A DNA stretch of 64,000 nt from JAFDCJ01 sp964527835 (GTDB taxonomy: Bacteria; Desulfobacterota; Desulfobacteria; Desulfobacterales; JAFDCJ01). Position numbers and translations under genes: made by a program. This document shows, one piece after another, positions 7,511 to 15,479 of this stretch. The notes below the pieces were generated by a model. That model was not told where the DNA came from. It worked only from the letters and a program-made list of their open reading frames with translations, and did no database searches. How positions within the stretch are numbered: position 1 is the first letter of the stretch; each line of letters begins with the position of its first letter. The stretch is taken from NCBI GenBank assembly GCA_964527835.1, contig CAZGNV010000019.1:1-64000 (forward strand). Reading direction: 5' to 3'.

Positions 7511-8221
7511 TCAGCGCCCCATGGCCTTGAAGATAAAATAAATGCCCACGGCAATCATGAGGCCGGCACTCAGCCGGTAGATAAGCGCCCTGTCTTTCAG
7601 CCAACCCATATCCACCAGTTTGGCCACCAGAAAAAGCGCCGGAAAGGTTCCCGTGCCAAAAAGGGCCATCACCACCATGCCATTGAGCATTCCTGCGAAG
7701 GGGCTGCCGGCTTTCATCCCCACACCGGCGGCCGCCAGCAGGGCCGTGTAAACCGGTCCACAGGGCAGCAGACCCAGCAGCAGCCCGATGGGAAAATAAG
7801 CGGTAGTGGATTTTATCGCCGACAACCGCTTGAAATTTCTGGAGATCACTCCTCCGGGAGTACAGGTGCCGCTGCTGAACAGCCGACCCAGAGGAATCCA
7901 GCCGGTCATGCCCAGGCCCATGATAATGACCAGGATCCCGGCGAAAATCATCGCCCCCTTCTGGATGCCGGCAATGCTTGAAATCACCCCGGTAAAGGAG
8001 CCCGTCACTCCCATGACACCGCCCAGAATGGTATAGGTAACGATGCGGCCGCAGTTGTAAAGCAGGTGAGGCAGGAAAAGGTTTTGGCCCTTCAGGTTGA
8101 GCGACAACGAAACGACAATCGGCCCGCACATTCCAATGCAGTGGCCAAGGCCCACCGAAAATCCGGTGGCCAGAAAGACCGGGTAGACAGGATCCATGAA
8201 AGATATCGAAGACAAATCCAA
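7511..8221 (-). CDS. DsbD_2/SafE-type membrane protein
   Basis: A 236-residue protein with about six membrane helices, of the cytochrome c biogenesis/sulfite exporter (DsbD transmembrane, COG2836-like) group. Diagnostic motifs are GHCIGMCGP near residue 28 in helix 1 and GLLPCGPVYTALL near residue 150, each with the conserved Cys-Gly-Pro. Family members move reducing equivalents or handle copper/heavy metals across the inner membrane; the sequence does not tell which. No thioredoxin domain is attached. The only neighbour on its strand is an unknown gene. Confidence 0.75.
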   Translation of the reverse strand: MDLSSISFMDPVYPVFLATGFSVGLGHCIGMCGPIVVSLSLNLKGQNLFLPHLLYNCGRIVTYTILGGVMGVTGSFTGVISSIAGIQKGAMIFAGILVIIMGLGMTGWIPLGRLFSSGTCTPGGVISRNFKRLSAIKSTTAYFPIGLLLGLLPCGPVYTALLAAAGVGMKAGSPFAGMLNGMVVMALFGTGTFPALFLVAKLVDMGWLKDRALIYRLSAGLMIAVGIYFIFKAMGR

Positions 8222-8315
8222 CCTCGCCCGCGCCGGGGATGACGACCTGCGCAGCCTGTCTTAGCAGTTCGACCCGCAGCTTGTAAACCCTAATGTTGAA
8301 TTCAGGCGACCGTTT

Positions 8316-9065
8316 TCAGGCCATTTGGCGGGAAAACCTCAACACCCGGTCAACATATTGCCGGGTTTCGCGATAAGGAACCTGGCCCCCGTATTTTATG
8401 ACCGCACCTGGGCCGGCATTGTAAGCGGCCAGTGCCAGCCTGACATCTCCGTCGAAACTGTCCAGCATCTGCCGCAGATAGCGGCAGCCGCCGTCAATAT
8501 TCTGGGCAATGTCGAAGGAGTCTTTTACTCCCAGCTCCCGGGCGGTGGCCGGCATGAGCTGCATCAGGCCGCGGGCGCCGGCGTGCGAAACGGCCCTGAC
8601 CTGGAAATTGGATTCAGCCCGGATGATCCCCTTGATCAAAGCGGCTGGCAGGTCATATTTGCGGGCGGCTTGGTGGATGGTGGCTTCGATCTTCACTTGC
8701 TGCGAGGCACCGACGTTTTCCGGGGGATGCCGCAAAGGTACCGGGCAACGGCCGGAAAAATGTCGCAGCGCGGCAGGGTCCAGGAGATTGCCGGACGGGT
8801 TGCCTTTTGGCTGCACCCCTGCCGCCGGGCGCGGCAAAACCCGAACCTGGCGTGCCCGAACCGGATTGGCCCGATAGTCGGCGATGGTCAGGCCGGTTTT
8901 TTTATGGCCGGCCGGCGACGACAGCTGTTGACGGGCGGCCAGCAGACGGTGAAATCGTCCGTCGCCAAAATCACTGGTCCTGGAAATGCCTTTTGATCCG
9001 CCGCGATGGCGAACCGACAGCCGATGGAAATAATCCCGGATGGTCAGATGGTTTTGCGATGTCAT
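8316..9065 (-). CDS. Lytic transglycosylase (SLT domain)
   Basis: A 249-residue protein with a C-terminal soluble-lytic-transglycosylase domain (about residues 130-249) that cleaves peptidoglycan to 1,6-anhydro products. The catalytic Glu is in IIRAESNF, followed by GARGLMQLMPATA and AYNAGPGAV, the classic SLT motifs. The N-terminal 120 residues are basic, Pro-rich and lack a recognisable signal peptide, which is unusual for a periplasmic enzyme. Export may be flagellar/other, or the start may be misplaced. A palindromic repeat lies just upstream of its start. Confidence 0.8.
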   Translation of the reverse strand: MTSQNHLTIRDYFHRLSVRHRGGSKGISRTSDFGDGRFHRLLAARQQLSSPAGHKKTGLTIADYRANPVRARQVRVLPRPAAGVQPKGNPSGNLLDPAALRHFSGRCPVPLRHPPENVGASQQVKIEATIHQAARKYDLPAALIKGIIRAESNFQVRAVSHAGARGLMQLMPATARELGVKDSFDIAQNIDGGCRYLRQMLDSFDGDVRLALAAYNAGPGAVIKYGGQVPYRETRQYVDRVLRFSRQMA

Positions 9066-9084
9066 TTTAATCCCCGTTTATCAT

Positions 9085-9275
9085 TGACGCAATCGTAAAA
9101 AGTCAATTTTGAGCGACATCAACCCTTTTCGGAAGAAGAGCTGTGAGGGGTTTCGCGTTGAAAATCCCAAGCTGTTTGAGGAGCTGGCGACGAGTTCTTG
9201 GGATTTAGCGAAACCCCGCAACAGCTCCCGAAAAGGCTTGCGGAGCGAAAAATTGAACTTTTTGCGGGACCATCA
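9085..9275. repeat. Long hairpin element of the dispersed family
   Basis: A full-length member. It has outer arms CGTAAAAAGTCAATTTT at 9094 and AAAATTGAACTTTTTGCGGG near the end. The middle stem is CCCTTTTCGG/CCCGAAAAGG plus GGGGTTTCGC/GCGAAACCCC. The core is CAAGCTGTTTGAGGAGCT followed by GCGACGAGTTCTTG, closed by ATCCCAAG/CTTGGGAT. It is flanked by non-coding DNA; a small minus-strand frame across it is not credible. The rest of the gap (9276-9453) shows nothing beyond an end-like GATCCCGTAA at about 9282. Confidence 0.75.
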
Positions 9276-9453
9276 TCTTTGATGATCCCGTAATCTCTCA
9301 TAGCCTGTCTTTTTAAGGATAGCAATAATCGTTCCAAATGTTCGTGAACAATTATTTGTCGAAATTTAGGAGGGTTGTAGCCAAATCGATATACAAGCTC
9401 TGTGTCGGCACGGGAAAAATCATCCCATCAGCGGCAAAATTTTGGCTGTCGCA

Positions 9454-10989
9454 TCATGCAAAGCGCCCGGTGCGATCCAGGCTGCGATACTGAATGGCCT
9501 CGGAGATGTGCTCCGCCGTAATGTCCGGCTCGCCCTGCAGGTCGGCAATGGTGCGCGCAATCTTGAGGATGCGGTTAAACGCTCGGGCCGAAAGACCGAG
9601 CTTGTCGATGGCCCCTTCGAGCAGCAGCCGGGAGGCGTCATCGATTTTGCAGTGGGTTTTGATATGCCGGCTGCTCATCCGGGCGTTGCAGTGAAATTTG
9701 GCCCGGCGAAAGCGCCGGGACTGAATCTGCCGGGCAGCAGCCACCCGCCGGCCGATTGCCGCCGACGGCTCGGCCCGGGAGTCGGCCATCAGGTCTTTAT
9801 GGGGCACGGCGGGCACCTCCACGTGGATGTCGATGCGGTCCAGCAGAGGGCCCGATATTTTGGAGCGGTAGCGCTGAATCTGAGGGAGGGAACACCGGCA
9901 TTCATGTTTGGGGTCGCCAAGATACCCGCAGGGGCACGGGTTCATGGCCGCCACCAGCATAAAACTCGACGGATAGGTCAGGGTGGTGACGGCCCGGGAA
10001 ATGGTCACCTGCGAATCTTCCAGGGGCTGCCGCAGCACCTCGAGGACATGTTTTTTATATTCCGGCAGCTCATCCATGAATAAAACGCCGTTGTGGGCCA
10101 GGCTGACCTCCCCGGGACGGGGGATGTGCCCGCCGCCGATCAGGCCGGCATCGGAAATGGTATGATGCGGAGAGCGAAACGGACGGCGGGTGATCAGGGC
10201 CTGTTTGTTATCCAACAAACCGACAACACTGAATATTTTCGTTGTTTCCACGGCCTCCTCAAAACTGATGGGCGGCAAAATCGTCGGCAGCCGCCTGGCC
10301 AGCATGGTTTTTCCCGCTCCCGGAGGACCGATCATCAGCAGGTTGTGACCGCCGGCAGCCGCGATCTCCAGGGCCCGTTTGACATGTTCCTGACCCTGGA
10401 CATCGGCATAATCCACCTCGAAATGGCGGTTTTTTTCAAAAATGGTTAACACATCCGTCTTTTGAGGTTCGATTTGGGCAAACCCCCTGAAAAAATTTAC
10501 AACCTCAGCCAGCGTCTTGACCGGCAGCACGGATACATCGGTCACCACCGATGCCTCGGGACCATTGTCATGGGGAACGATAACGGCGCCATAGCCGGCC
10601 TCCCGGGCGGCCAGGGCCATGGGTAATGATCCCCGGACCGGCTTTACCCGGCCATCCAACGACAGCTCCCCCAGGATGAGATAGCGGGAAAGCTGCGAAT
10701 GCGGCACCACGCCGGTGGCCGCCAGAATCCCCAGCGCAATCGGCAGATCAAAACCCGTGCCTTCTTTTTTTATGGCCGCCGGCGCCAGGTTGACGGTGAT
10801 GCGGTCATCGGGAAAACGATAGCCCGAATTGTTAATGGCCGACTTTACCCGCTCCTTGCTTTCCTTAACGGAAGTTTCCGGCAACCCCACGGTGGTAAAG
10901 GTTGGCAGCCCCAGGGTAATGTCCACTTCCACCTCTACCTGGCAGGCGTTGATCCCGACAATCGCGCTGCTGAGAACTTTAGCAAGCAA
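9454..10989 (-). CDS. YifB/ComM family Mg-chelatase-like AAA+ ATPase
   Basis: A 511-residue protein with the YifB layout: an N-terminal Lon-substrate-like domain (MLAKVLSSAIVGINACQVEV), an AAA+ Mg-chelatase core with Walker A GPPGAGKTML (about residues 222-231) and Walker B VLFMDELPEY, and a C-terminal Mg-chelatase domain with a Cys pair (CPCGYLGD). The E. coli and Haemophilus relatives (ComM) drive branch migration during natural transformation as hexameric helicases. Length is typical. Its start lies about 400 bases from divergent lpxC. Confidence 0.9.
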   Translation of the reverse strand: MLAKVLSSAIVGINACQVEVEVDITLGLPTFTTVGLPETSVKESKERVKSAINNSGYRFPDDRITVNLAPAAIKKEGTGFDLPIALGILAATGVVPHSQLSRYLILGELSLDGRVKPVRGSLPMALAAREAGYGAVIVPHDNGPEASVVTDVSVLPVKTLAEVVNFFRGFAQIEPQKTDVLTIFEKNRHFEVDYADVQGQEHVKRALEIAAAGGHNLLMIGPPGAGKTMLARRLPTILPPISFEEAVETTKIFSVVGLLDNKQALITRRPFRSPHHTISDAGLIGGGHIPRPGEVSLAHNGVLFMDELPEYKKHVLEVLRQPLEDSQVTISRAVTTLTYPSSFMLVAAMNPCPCGYLGDPKHECRCSLPQIQRYRSKISGPLLDRIDIHVEVPAVPHKDLMADSRAEPSAAIGRRVAAARQIQSRRFRRAKFHCNARMSSRHIKTHCKIDDASRLLLEGAIDKLGLSARAFNRILKIARTIADLQGEPDITAEHISEAIQYRSLDRTGRFA

Positions 10990-11066
10990 AACATCCCTTT
11001 CCAGTTAGCAAATCAAAAAAATGCCCATCGCGCAGATCAGACCGGCTTTTTGCGGATTCATCATAT

Positions 11067-11133
11067 TGACGGCCCCGTAAAAAGTCATTTTCGAGCGGTT
11101 TCAAGCGAAAAAATTGGACTTTTACGGGTTCAT
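11067..11133. repeat. Minimal hairpin derivative of the dispersed family
   Basis: TGACGGCCCCGTAAAAAGT at the left end pairs with GGACTTTTACGGGTTCA at the right end, with ATTTTCGAGCG facing GCGAAAAAATT. Only the outer arms remain; the middle stem and core are missing. Confidence 0.65.
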
Positions 11134-11260
11134 TATCATTATTTTCACCCTCTTTGACGACCGGTTGCGATATAGCAAATCAGCCGCAACTCGACAATCT
11201 TTTTATTAATCGCCGCCTCGCCGCTGCCGATTCCGGCAGGCGGGCAGAACAATAATTTTG

Positions 11261-11288
11261 TTGACATTCACCGCAAACCGGATATTAT
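11261..11288 (+). promoter_or_regulatory. Sigma-70-type promoter of lpxC
   Basis: TTGACA (11261-11266) and TATTAT (11283-11288) are separated by 16 bases, giving a leader of about 100 bases before the lpxC start. Confidence 0.65.
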
Positions 11289-11393
11289 GGCCCGCGACCG
11301 GCTGGCTTGCCGCATGAATCGGTGTGTTTCGTTCGGGGCGGATTGCCGGCACTTGCCAACCTCCAACCAGAGCGACGGTGAAGATAGCATTTT

Positions 11394-12305
11394 ATGGCCT
11401 TACCTATGTATCAGAGAACGCTTGGCAGGAAAGTCAGCTGTTTAGGAGTCGGACTGCATTCGGGCAAACGGGTTAAACTGACCCTCAAGCCGGCTCCTGT
11501 CAACCATGGCATTAAATTTGTCCGCAAAGACCTGCCGGACAAACCGGTGATCCCGGCCCGCTTTAACCGGGTGGTCGATACCAGCCTGGCGACCGTCATC
11601 GGCATGGACGGGGTGATCGTCTCAACCATTGAACACTTGATGGCCTGCCTCGCCGGGCTGTCCGTTGACAATGTGATCGTTGAACTGGATTCCTATGAAG
11701 TTCCGGTAATGGACGGCAGCGCCGGGCCTTTCACCCGTATGGTGATGGAAGCCGGCATTCGGGAGCAGGAAGCCTTGCGGCACTTTTTCGTTCTCAAGGA
11801 ACCCATTGAACTGGAATACGACGACAAGTTCGTCGGAGCCTACCCTGCCGAAACCTTCAAAATCACCTGCAAGATCGACTTCGAGCACCCCCTCATCCGC
11901 AAGCAATCCCTTTCCATCGAAGTTCTGGATCACATATTCGACCGGGAGGTATCTGCGGCGCGAACTTTCGGCTTTTTGCATGAAGTCGAATACATGAAAA
12001 ATTTCGGCCTGGCCCGGGGAGGATCGCTGGACAATGCCGTGGTGATCGATGAGACGAAAGTGCTCAACCGGGAGGGACTGCGCTACCGCGATGAATTTGT
12101 GCGCCACAAACTGCTGGATTGCATTGGCGATTTCTCCCTTCTCGGCATGCCGATTTTAGCCCACATTGTCACCCGCAAATCCGGACATGCCTTCAATCAC
12201 GCCTTTCTCAAAAGCTTCTTCAACTGCAAAACCTCCTGGCAGACCAAAACCCTGTGCCCATCGGACGAAGCAATTTCCAAGAAGTTCAAATCCCTTGCTA
12301 TTTAA
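11394..12305 (+). CDS. lpxC: UDP-3-O-acyl-N-acetylglucosamine deacetylase
   Basis: A 303-residue zinc deacetylase carrying out the committed step of lipid A synthesis, removing acetate from UDP-3-O-acyl-GlcNAc in the cytoplasm. Zinc ligands are visible: His81 in STIEHLMA, and a His and Asp near 238-242 in RHKLLDCIGD. The general acid-base His lies near residue 264 in GHAFNHAF. Length is typical. ATG at 11394 gives the usual N-terminal YQRTLGRKVSCLGVGLHSG; ATG at 11406 is the alternative. It stands alone rather than next to other lpx genes. Its presence shows a Gram-negative outer membrane. Confidence 0.95.
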   Translation: MALPMYQRTLGRKVSCLGVGLHSGKRVKLTLKPAPVNHGIKFVRKDLPDKPVIPARFNRVVDTSLATVIGMDGVIVSTIEHLMACLAGLSVDNVIVELDSYEVPVMDGSAGPFTRMVMEAGIREQEALRHFFVLKEPIELEYDDKFVGAYPAETFKITCKIDFEHPLIRKQSLSIEVLDHIFDREVSAARTFGFLHEVEYMKNFGLARGGSLDNAVVIDETKVLNREGLRYRDEFVRHKLLDCIGDFSLLGMPILAHIVTRKSGHAFNHAFLKSFFNCKTSWQTKTLCPSDEAISKKFKSLAI

Positions 12306-12323
12306 AACGCTTTGAGCTAATAA

Positions 12324-12376
12324 TGATGAAATCGTAAAATGTCGGTTTCCTCGCTCCTCAAGCCTTTTCGGAAAGG
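12324..12376. repeat. Fragment of the dispersed hairpin family
   Basis: TGATGAAATCGTAAAATGTCG followed by CTCGCTCCTCAAGCCTTTTCGG matches the left outer arm and start of the middle arm. The rest is missing. It sits directly between lpxC and the DUF4390 gene. Confidence 0.5.
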
Positions 12377-12415
12377 AAGATATTAGTTTATTTCCCTTGT
12401 GGAAAACACTTGTCT

Positions 12416-12988
12416 ATGATCCGGTCATTTCACAAGCAGATCGTCTGGATGTTGGCGTTGGGCATACTGGCGGCTGCCTGTCCGTTGGTTTCCGCGCAAA
12501 AAGCGCGGCTGGCCGACATCACCGTATCCAACACCCGCGACGACCTGCTTTTGTATGTAACCCTGGAAGGGGCCTTCAGCCCGGAACTCAAAGAGGTCAT
12601 TTTAAGCGGTGTGCCGGCGACTTTTTCATTTCCCGTCAAGCTCAACAACGTCCGCAACATGTGGTTTGACCAGGAAATCGCCGACATTGAAGTCACCCAC
12701 ACCATCAGATACGATAATTTGAAAAAAGAATTCAGCGTTCGTCGATCCTGGAAAAACAATGATCTCGAGGTGACGAGGTCATTTGAAGAAGCCCAGAAAT
12801 GGATGACTCGAATCAGCAGCCTGAAAATTATCCCCTTGAGCCGGCTTGAAAAGGGGCAACACTACCAGCTGCGGATCAAAGCAGTGGTAAACAAACAGAC
12901 TCTGCCTTTTTACCTGCATTATATTTTATTTTTTATTTCATTTTGGGATCTTGAAACCGACTGGTATGCCATTGATTTTATCTATTAG
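12416..12988 (+). CDS. DUF4390 secreted protein
   Basis: A 190-residue protein with an N-terminal signal peptide (cleavage near VSAQ-KARL) and a domain matching DUF4390 as I know it (KARLADITVSNTRDDLLLYV, LEGAFSPELKEVILSGVP). DUF4390 genes typically sit just before an NtrY-type sensor kinase, as here (about 30 bases). The protein could supply a periplasmic input to that kinase, but its function is unknown. Start: ATG at 12416 is preferred to an in-frame TTG at 12410; the ribosome site is weak. Confidence 0.75.
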   Translation: MIRSFHKQIVWMLALGILAAACPLVSAQKARLADITVSNTRDDLLLYVTLEGAFSPELKEVILSGVPATFSFPVKLNNVRNMWFDQEIADIEVTHTIRYDNLKKEFSVRRSWKNNDLEVTRSFEEAQKWMTRISSLKIIPLSRLEKGQHYQLRIKAVVNKQTLPFYLHYILFFISFWDLETDWYAIDFIY

Positions 12989-13023
12989 ATCGCATCCACC
13001 ACCCGCGGTTTCCCACAGGGGTG

Positions 13024-15258
13024 ATGACCGCTAACATGTCAGAGCGCAAAAACAAACCCATCCGGGATGCCGACAGTATCCGCCGCCGCCGCGAAGGGAT
13101 CATTATTGTGGTCATCGTGCTGGTGGTGGCCCTGCTCACCTTTGCCGAAACCCGCATCATCCGCTTTGGTGCCGGCATACCGGTCTCCAATACCATCCTG
13201 ATGTTTATTCTGATCAACATCAACCTGCTGCTGCTCATCGGGTTGATTTATCTGGTGTTCAGAAATCTCGTAAAACTGCTTTATGACCGTCGGCGCAAAG
13301 TGATGGGCGCCAAGCTGCGCACCCGACTGGTGGTGGCATTCATCGTCCTGACCATCGTCCCCACAGTGGTGCTGTTTTTCTTTTCCATCAACTTTATCAC
13401 CACCAGCATTGAATTCTGGTTCAATGTCCCTGTCGAACAGGCGCTGGAAAACTCCCTGCGGGTCGGCGCCCGCCTATACGAGCAGGTGGAGGACAACAAC
13501 CGGTTTTTTCTGGAACGGATCTCCTACCAGATTAAGAAAAAAAATCTGCTGGATCCTGCTAAAAAAACAGCCCTGGCCCAGTACATCCACGTGGTTCAGC
13601 GCGAATTTAACCTGGATGCAGTGGAAGTTTATGCCGCCAGCACCCGGCGCACGACCTTTGCCCTGGCCCCGGAACTGGAAAACGAATATTTCGGCATTCT
13701 TTCCGCGGAAAATCTGCAAAAAGAACGCCCCCCCACCGGGGTCCGCTCCATCACCCTGACCATCCCATCCGGCGAGTTAATCAAAACCATCGGAACCGTG
13801 CCATACGGGGTGGACGCTGCCGCTGCCAGGGCTTTCGTTGTAGTGAGTGTTCTGATCCCGCCGGATCTGTACCGCAACCTGGAATCCATTTCGCGCGGTT
13901 TCGAAGAATACCAACAGATCAAGTTGTACAAGAAACCCATCCAGATTACCTATTACATTTCACTTTCCATTGTCGCCCTGCTGGTGTTGTTCTGTGCGAT
14001 CTGGTTCGGATTTTACCTGGCACGGACCATCAGCATTCCGCTCAAGGAGCTTGCCGAAGGCACCCGGCGCGTGGCCGAAGGGGAACTGGAATTCAGCATC
14101 GGGCCGGTCGCCGACGATGAGATAGGAAGCCTGGTCACCTCGTTTAATAAAATGACCCGGGATTTGAGGACCAGCCGGGAGCAGCTCGAGCTGTCAGCGC
14201 GCAAACTCAGGGAGCAGAACATCGAAATCGAGGCCAAGCGCCAGTACATGGAATTCGTATTGAAAAGCGTTTCCGCCGGTGTTGTGACCCTGGATGCCAA
14301 TGGCATGGTATCAACCATTAACAAATCTGCTGAAAAAATGCTGGGCGTCAGGTCCGACCAGGTGCTGCATAAAGATTTCAACCAGCTGCTGAAACTGCAA
14401 AACCGGGACTTGGCCGATGAAATTATTACCAATCTTTCCCTGGCCCGGGATGCCTCCATCGAAGTGCCGATAAAATTGACCATCAATGGTAAACCCCGCA
14501 GTTTCCTGGTCACGGTCACTGCCCTCAAAGATAATGTCGGCCGCCACATGGGCATCGTAATGGTTTTCGACGACCTGACCGCCCTGGAAAGAGGCCAGCG
14601 CATGGCCGCCTGGCGCGAAGTTGCACGCCGGATTGCCCATGAAGTTAAAAATCCCCTCACCCCCATCACGCTTTCGGCCCAGCGCCTGAAACGAAAATAT
14701 TCCCAGCAGCTCAATGAGCCGATTTTTGATGAGTGCACCCGCACCATCATCGATCATGTCGATCTGATCCGCAACCTCGTAAACGAATTTTCGTCCTTTG
14801 CCCGGTTTCCCAGTGCCGATCCCAAACCCTGCGAACTGCCGCCGATTATCGAGGAAACCGTGGCCCTCTATCGCGAGGGACATCCGCAGATACATTTTGA
14901 TATTCGCAACACCTCGGATATCCCGCGGCTCAACCTGGACCGCGGGCAGATCAAGCAGGCGTTGATCAACCTGGTGGACAATGCCATCGGAGCGCTAAAG
15001 GGAAAGGGGCGCATTTCATTTGCCGTCAGCCACGACCCGATCTTGAAGCGGGTGCGCATCGAAGTGGCCGACGACGGTCCGGGGATAGCCGACCTGGATA
15101 AAACCCGGCTGTTCGAGCCCAATTTTTCCACCAAAAAAGCCGGCATGGGCCTGGGGCTGACCATTGTCACCACGATTATTGCCGATCATGGCGGTGTGAT
15201 CAGTGTTCAGGACAATACTCCCCGGGGAGCTAAATTTGTCATCGAGCTGCCGGTATAA
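13024..15258 (+). CDS. ntrY: NtrY-type membrane sensor histidine kinase
   Basis: A 744-residue kinase with several N-terminal membrane helices (about 25-50, 60-85, 100-125, 305-335), a HAMP domain after the last (ARTISIPLKELAEGTRRVAEG), a PAS domain (about 415-520), HisKA with phospho-acceptor His in RIAHEVKNPLTPITLSAQR, and an ATPase domain with N-box LVDNAIGAL, G1 DDGPGI and G2 GMGLGLTIV. It presumably phosphorylates the NtrX-type regulator encoded about 220 bases downstream. NtrY signals in nitrogen or redox control in Alphaproteobacteria; the signal here is unknown. The start is ambiguous among GTG 13021, ATG 13024 and ATG 13036. Confidence 0.88.
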   Translation: MTANMSERKNKPIRDADSIRRRREGIIIVVIVLVVALLTFAETRIIRFGAGIPVSNTILMFILININLLLLIGLIYLVFRNLVKLLYDRRRKVMGAKLRTRLVVAFIVLTIVPTVVLFFFSINFITTSIEFWFNVPVEQALENSLRVGARLYEQVEDNNRFFLERISYQIKKKNLLDPAKKTALAQYIHVVQREFNLDAVEVYAASTRRTTFALAPELENEYFGILSAENLQKERPPTGVRSITLTIPSGELIKTIGTVPYGVDAAAARAFVVVSVLIPPDLYRNLESISRGFEEYQQIKLYKKPIQITYYISLSIVALLVLFCAIWFGFYLARTISIPLKELAEGTRRVAEGELEFSIGPVADDEIGSLVTSFNKMTRDLRTSREQLELSARKLREQNIEIEAKRQYMEFVLKSVSAGVVTLDANGMVSTINKSAEKMLGVRSDQVLHKDFNQLLKLQNRDLADEIITNLSLARDASIEVPIKLTINGKPRSFLVTVTALKDNVGRHMGIVMVFDDLTALERGQRMAAWREVARRIAHEVKNPLTPITLSAQRLKRKYSQQLNEPIFDECTRTIIDHVDLIRNLVNEFSSFARFPSADPKPCELPPIIEETVALYREGHPQIHFDIRNTSDIPRLNLDRGQIKQALINLVDNAIGALKGKGRISFAVSHDPILKRVRIEVADDGPGIADLDKTRLFEPNFSTKKAGMGLGLTIVTTIIADHGGVISVQDNTPRGAKFVIELPV

Positions 15259-15479
15259 AATTGTCAGTCGTTCGTTGTCAGCGGTCCGTTGCTGATACTA
15301 TGCTTGAAAAATATTTATAATTACAATATTATTTGTGCCCGAAAAGGTGTTCCGATGCCGGAGTCTCTATTGTGATCAGGGGACAACGGACTACGGACCA
15401 CGGACGGTAACAATTTGATGCAATAGCTTTATATCCTCCTCATTAATCGTTAGACCTGACAAAGAGGAAAAAGCGCCAT
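15259..15479. repeat. Intergenic stretch with heptamer tandem repeat
   Basis: Four degenerate 7-base units (GGACAAC, GGACTAC, GGACCAC, GGACGGT) run from 15381 to 15408. CAACGGAC at 15384 is the inverse of GTCCGTTG at 15284. This could be a DNA-binding site array for the following regulator or simple repeat expansion. Confidence 0.4.

Larger units (their letters stand above)
10990..11393. other. Divergent intergenic region between yifB-like gene and lpxC
   Basis: No gene is seen. The region holds a short palindromic repeat (11067-11133) and a good sigma-70-type promoter for lpxC (11261-11288). A GC-rich inverted repeat (GCTGCCGATTCCGGCAG) lies around 11223. Confidence 0.6.

Noticed and set aside
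9119..9337. A small minus-strand open frame across the hairpin element
   Set aside because: It consists mostly of the palindromic repeat, so its coding look is incidental.
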